Assembly (NCBI GenBank): GCA_013373625.1
Contig: JABXHM010000060.1
Span: 1-64,000, forward strand
Reading direction: 5' to 3'
Source: Alteromonadaceae bacterium
GTDB taxonomy: Bacteria; Pseudomonadota; Gammaproteobacteria; Enterobacterales; Alteromonadaceae
Length of the DNA: 64,000 bases
The notes under the pieces were generated by a model. That model was not told where the DNA came from and searched no databases. It was given only the letters and a program-made list of their open reading frames with translations. The first letter of the stretch is position 1; each line of letters starts with the position of its first letter. The translations under genes and the position numbers were made by a program. This document shows, in pieces, positions 60,786-64,000 of this stretch.

Positions 60786-63551
60786 TTAGTGTGCTTCTTC
60801 CCAATTTTCACCTTTGCCAGCTTCAACTTTCAATGGTACCGATAACGTTGCGGCTTGCTCCATAAGTTCAATAATGGTGGCAATATGGCTATCGATACTG
60901 GTTTCTTTTATTTCAAACACCAATTCATCGTGTACCTGCATGATCATCGCAATATCATCGTTATCTGATTGCTGCAACCAGTCGTTTACTCTTAGCATGG
61001 CCATTTTTATAATGTCAGCCGCAGTACCCTGCATGGGGGCGTTGATTGCGGCCCGTTCTGCACCTTTTCGACGTGCCCCATTACTGGCCTTAATCTCAGG
61101 TAAGTAGAGTCTGCGGCCAAATACTGTTTCTACATAACCATTGGCTTTAGCAAATTCTCGTGTGCTGTCCATATAATCGAGTACGCCGGGGTAACGCTTA
61201 AAATACAGATCCATGTACTCTTGAGCTTCGCTACGGCTAACATGTAATTGTTTTGCAAGCCCAAATGCCGACATACCGTAAATTAAGCCAAAGTTAATGG
61301 CCTTGGCGCTGCGACGTTGGTTGTCGGTAACCTGATCTTCTGCCACGCCAAATACTTCGGCTGCCGTGGCACGGTGAATGTCTTTACCGTTTGAAAAAGC
61401 ATCAAGCAGGCCCTTGTCACCAGACAGGTGTGCCATTATTCGCAATTCTATTTGCGAGTAGTCAGCAGCAACCACTTTATAACCGTCCCTGGCAACAAAC
61501 GCTTTACGCACGCGTCGGCCTTCTTCATTTCGAATCGGAATGTTTTGTAAATTTGGATCAGTAGAAGACAAACGACCAGTGGCAGTGACTGCCTGATGAT
61601 AAGAGGTATGCACACGTCCTGTACGATGATTAATCATCTTTGGCAGCTTGTCGGTATAGGTGTTTTTAAGTTTGGTTAAGCCCCGGTATTCCATGATCTT
61701 CTGCGGTAACTCGTAATCTAAGGCCAGCTCTTGCAGAACTTCCTCAGAAGTTGATGGCGCACCTTTCGGTGTCTTTTTGACTACCGGCAATTCCATCTTC
61801 TCAAATAAAATATGCTGAAGCTGTTTGGTTGAGCCTAAATTAAAGGCTTCACCGGCCAGTTCATGGACCTCTTTTTCGAGCTCCATAATGCGGCTTGCCA
61901 ACTGCTGGCTTTGCTGAAGTAAGCGCTGACTATCAATAAGTACGCCTTGCTGTTCCATTCGCGACAAAATAGATGCAAGTGGTACTTCAAGCTCCAGGAG
62001 GATTTTCTTTAACCCTTCGTTAGCTTCAAGCTTGGGCCACAATACCTGGTGCAAGCGCAACGTAATATCAGCGTCTTCGGCAGCGTAAAATGCTGCGGTG
62101 TCTAAATCGACTTGATTGAAGGTAAGTTGCTTAGCCCCTTTACCGGCAATTTCTTCGTAATGCACGGTACGATGATTAAGGTAATTCTGCGCCAGCGTGT
62201 CCATATCATGGCGGCTACCGGTGCTGTTAAGCACATAAGACTCAAGCATTGTATCAAAGGCAATGCCATCAAGATGAATGTCGTAATTGGCTAAAACATT
62301 TTTGTCGTATTTGAGATGTTGACCCACTTTTAACTGTTGCGGATCTTCCATCCACGGCTTGAGCTGCGCCAGTACCCAGTCACGGGAAAGCTGTTCAGGG
62401 GCATCCGGATAATCGTGGGCAACCGGTACATAAGCGGCTTTACCAGCTTCAATGGAAAATGATAAGCCAACCAGTTCGGCTTGCATGTAATCGAGGCTGG
62501 TCGTCTCGGTATCAAAGGCTACCAGCTCGGCGGCTTTAATCGCTTTTAACCATTGCGCAAATGTGGCTTCATCTAATACGGTCGTGTAGTCAACGTCGAT
62601 ATCATCAGAACTAACTTCATTTTCAGCGCTGTTTTCACTGTCTGAAGACTCTGTTTCAGTTGCCGCCTGACTACTGGTGACTTCGGTATACCATCGTTTA
62701 AATTCGTATTCGCTGTATAAATCGGCGAGCTTGCTGGTATCTGCCGCTGCCGGTACCAGCGTTTCAGGGGAATAGTCCAGCGCCAGATTAACATCGATTG
62801 TTGCTAGCTTGTAAGAAAGACGGGCCTGTTCTTCGTACTCTGCCATTTTCTTGCCAAGTGATTTAGCACCGCGAAAATCAAGTTCGGCAATCTTATCCAG
62901 CTGTTGGTAGATATCATTAATGCTACCAATACCATTTAACAAACCCTGAGCGCTCTTATCGCCAACCCCGGGTACGCCTGGAATATTATCTACTTTGTCA
63001 CCCTTTAATGCTAAAAAGTCGATGATAAGTTCCGGCGGAATACCAAATTTTTCCTGCACTCCCTGCACATCCATGAGCTGGTTGTTCATGGTGTTTATCA
63101 GGGTAACATGCTGATTAACCAATTGTGCCATGTCCTTATCACCGGTGCTAATCAGGGTATCTATACCGGATTCGCTGGCTTGTCTGGCAAGCGTGCCGAT
63201 CACATCATCGGCTTCAACGCCGTCTTCTATAATCAACGGTAGCCCCATCGCAGTAATAATTTCATGGAGGGGAGCTATCTGAGTGCGAAGCTCTTCAGGC
63301 ATAGGCGGACGGTTGGCTTTATATTCAGGGTAAATGTCATCCCGGAAAGTTTTACCCTTGGCATCAAATACCACACCAATATGCGTTGGTTTGTATTGCT
63401 TTAATAAGCTCTTCAACATGTTAATAACACCATAAATGGCACCGGTGTCCTGACCCTTAGAATTTGTTAAAGGGGGCATGCCGTGAAACGCTCTGAATAA
63501 GTACGATGAGCCGTCAACAAGAATAAATGGGGGCTTTGAAGAGGATGACAT
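60786..63551 (-). CDS. polA: DNA polymerase I
   Basis: 921 residues, ATG start. 5'-3' exonuclease (about 1-290, [20 protein letters not shown]), 3'-5' exonuclease with [11 protein letters not shown] (about 340-350), and polymerase with [19 protein letters not shown] and Q-V-H-D-E-L-V-F. The proofreading D-x-E motif is intact. Repair and Okazaki-fragment processing. Upstream lies a GATC/DnaA-box cluster. Confidence 0.98.
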   Translation of the reverse strand: MSSSSKPPFILVDGSSYLFRAFHGMPPLTNSKGQDTGAIYGVINMLKSLLKQYKPTHIGVVFDAKGKTFRDDIYPEYKANRPPMPEELRTQIAPLHEIITAMGLPLIIEDGVEADDVIGTLARQASESGIDTLISTGDKDMAQLVNQHVTLINTMNNQLMDVQGVQEKFGIPPELIIDFLALKGDKVDNIPGVPGVGDKSAQGLLNGIGSINDIYQQLDKIAELDFRGAKSLGKKMAEYEEQARLSYKLATIDVNLALDYSPETLVPAAADTSKLADLYSEYEFKRWYTEVTSSQAATETESSDSENSAENEVSSDDIDVDYTTVLDEATFAQWLKAIKAAELVAFDTETTSLDYMQAELVGLSFSIEAGKAAYVPVAHDYPDAPEQLSRDWVLAQLKPWMEDPQQLKVGQHLKYDKNVLANYDIHLDGIAFDTMLESYVLNSTGSRHDMDTLAQNYLNHRTVHYEEIAGKGAKQLTFNQVDLDTAAFYAAEDADITLRLHQVLWPKLEANEGLKKILLELEVPLASILSRMEQQGVLIDSQRLLQQSQQLASRIMELEKEVHELAGEAFNLGSTKQLQHILFEKMELPVVKKTPKGAPSTSEEVLQELALDYELPQKIMEYRGLTKLKNTYTDKLPKMINHRTGRVHTSYHQAVTATGRLSSTDPNLQNIPIRNEEGRRVRKAFVARDGYKVVAADYSQIELRIMAHLSGDKGLLDAFSNGKDIHRATAAEVFGVAEDQVTDNQRRSAKAINFGLIYGMSAFGLAKQLHVSRSEAQEYMDLYFKRYPGVLDYMDSTREFAKANGYVETVFGRRLYLPEIKASNGARRKGAERAAINAPMQGTAADIIKMAMLRVNDWLQQSDNDDIAMIMQVHDELVFEIKETSIDSHIATIIELMEQAATLSVPLKVEAGKGENWEEAH

Positions 63552-63686
63552 GGTTAAAATCTTCTATTACGAAAGTCTGGTGCGAAGCATGCCATACACC
63601 ACATTGGATGGCTACTGCTGGTATGCGCTTGATAGCGATATACCCGGGTTACAGAGATAAAAAAGCTAACGATGAGCTTCGCAGGG

Positions 63687-63943
63687 GATCGCGATCAGAA
63701 ATTTGTATCCTGCCTGGTTAAACTACCGCAGACATAGTGGTTAGATCACAATGAGCGACACTCATAATGACCGGATCTAAGCGAGTTGTGCTGCTACAAA
63801 TGTGGGTCTTTAGTACTGAGCAGGCTAGGGATCAACGTTTTGTTAGAACAGCATAAATGTGAGGAATTCATACAGATAAGGGCAGATCCAGGTTGTGGAT
63901 AACTTTGTGATCTATTGTGATCAAATAATTTATAGCCCGGATC
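63687..63943. promoter_or_regulatory. GATC-rich region with a DnaA box upstream of polA
   Basis: Nine GATC sites in 257 bp (about one expected) and a perfect DnaA box (TGTGGATAA, minus strand, 63894-63902). No credible reading frame occurs between 63552 and the window end. Could regulate polA or the gene beyond the edge, or bind DnaA/SeqA. Purpose unknown. Confidence 0.55.
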
Positions 63944-64000
63944 ATTCTACATCCAGACTTAAACTCTATATTGTTGATATGTATATAAAAAATAAAAGTG

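Overview
The window is the replication-origin region of a gammaproteobacterial chromosome. It contains rpmH-rnpA-yidD-yidC, dnaA-dnaN-recF-gyrB, mnmE, mioC, mnmG-rsmG-parA-parB and the atp operon, followed by glyQ-glyS, yihI, engB, the Spot 42 gene and polA. The gene set (mioC beside an E. coli-type origin, dnaT/dnaC-like genes, cytochrome c4, many secreted peptidases, a TonB receptor with FecI/FecR) suggests a marine Alteromonadales-type bacterium. No 16S or other diagnostic gene is present, so the genus is not determined. No rRNA, tRNA, CRISPR array, prophage or complete insertion sequence was recognised.

Layout. 1-6135: the end of a HipA-like kinase, two unknown cell-envelope genes, a divergent LysR/oxidoreductase pair and elaA. 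6468-14767: a lipoprotein and a minus-strand module of ECF sigma factor, FecR, STN-containing TonB receptor, M14 carboxypeptidase and M20 amidohydrolase. This segment is bracketed by a 173-bp direct repeat of the 5' end of elaA; the right-hand copy is a decayed elaA fragment. 15308-24198: porin and phosphate-binding-like protein, a chemoreceptor, an OmpA lipoprotein, an HD-GYP phosphodiesterase, an alkyltransferase-like protein, a DTW protein and small genes. 24199-31280: the complete ATP synthase operon atpIBEFHAGDC. 31441-35700: parB, parA, rsmG, mnmG.

35755-36240 is the likely oriC: about 20 GATC sites, several DnaA boxes and an AT-rich stretch between mnmG and a dnaC-dnaT-mioC operon. A strong terminator ends that operon just before the origin. 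A second GATC/DnaA-box region (42780-43260) separates the divergent rpmH and dnaA operons. Two parS sites lie inside recF, so origin, partition proteins and centromere are all within about 16 kb. A third GATC/DnaA-box cluster lies upstream of polA at the right edge.

49723-63551: a large secreted M14 peptidase, glyQS, tag, DUF2489, yihI, a methyltransferase, cytochrome c4, engB and polA. Two small RNAs were found by reading the minus strand. One is a short Spot 42 (spf) between engB and polA. The other is a CsrB/CsrC-type RNA with CsrA-like hairpins (UUC-AGGAU-GAA and GUC-AGGAA-GAC) between cytochrome c4 and the methyltransferase, matching the place and orientation of csrC in E. coli. A further minus-strand terminator beyond spf hints at a third small transcript.

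All alignments and counts were made by eye. Start codons were chosen from Shine-Dalgarno spacing and family lengths, and several differ from the longest reading frame.
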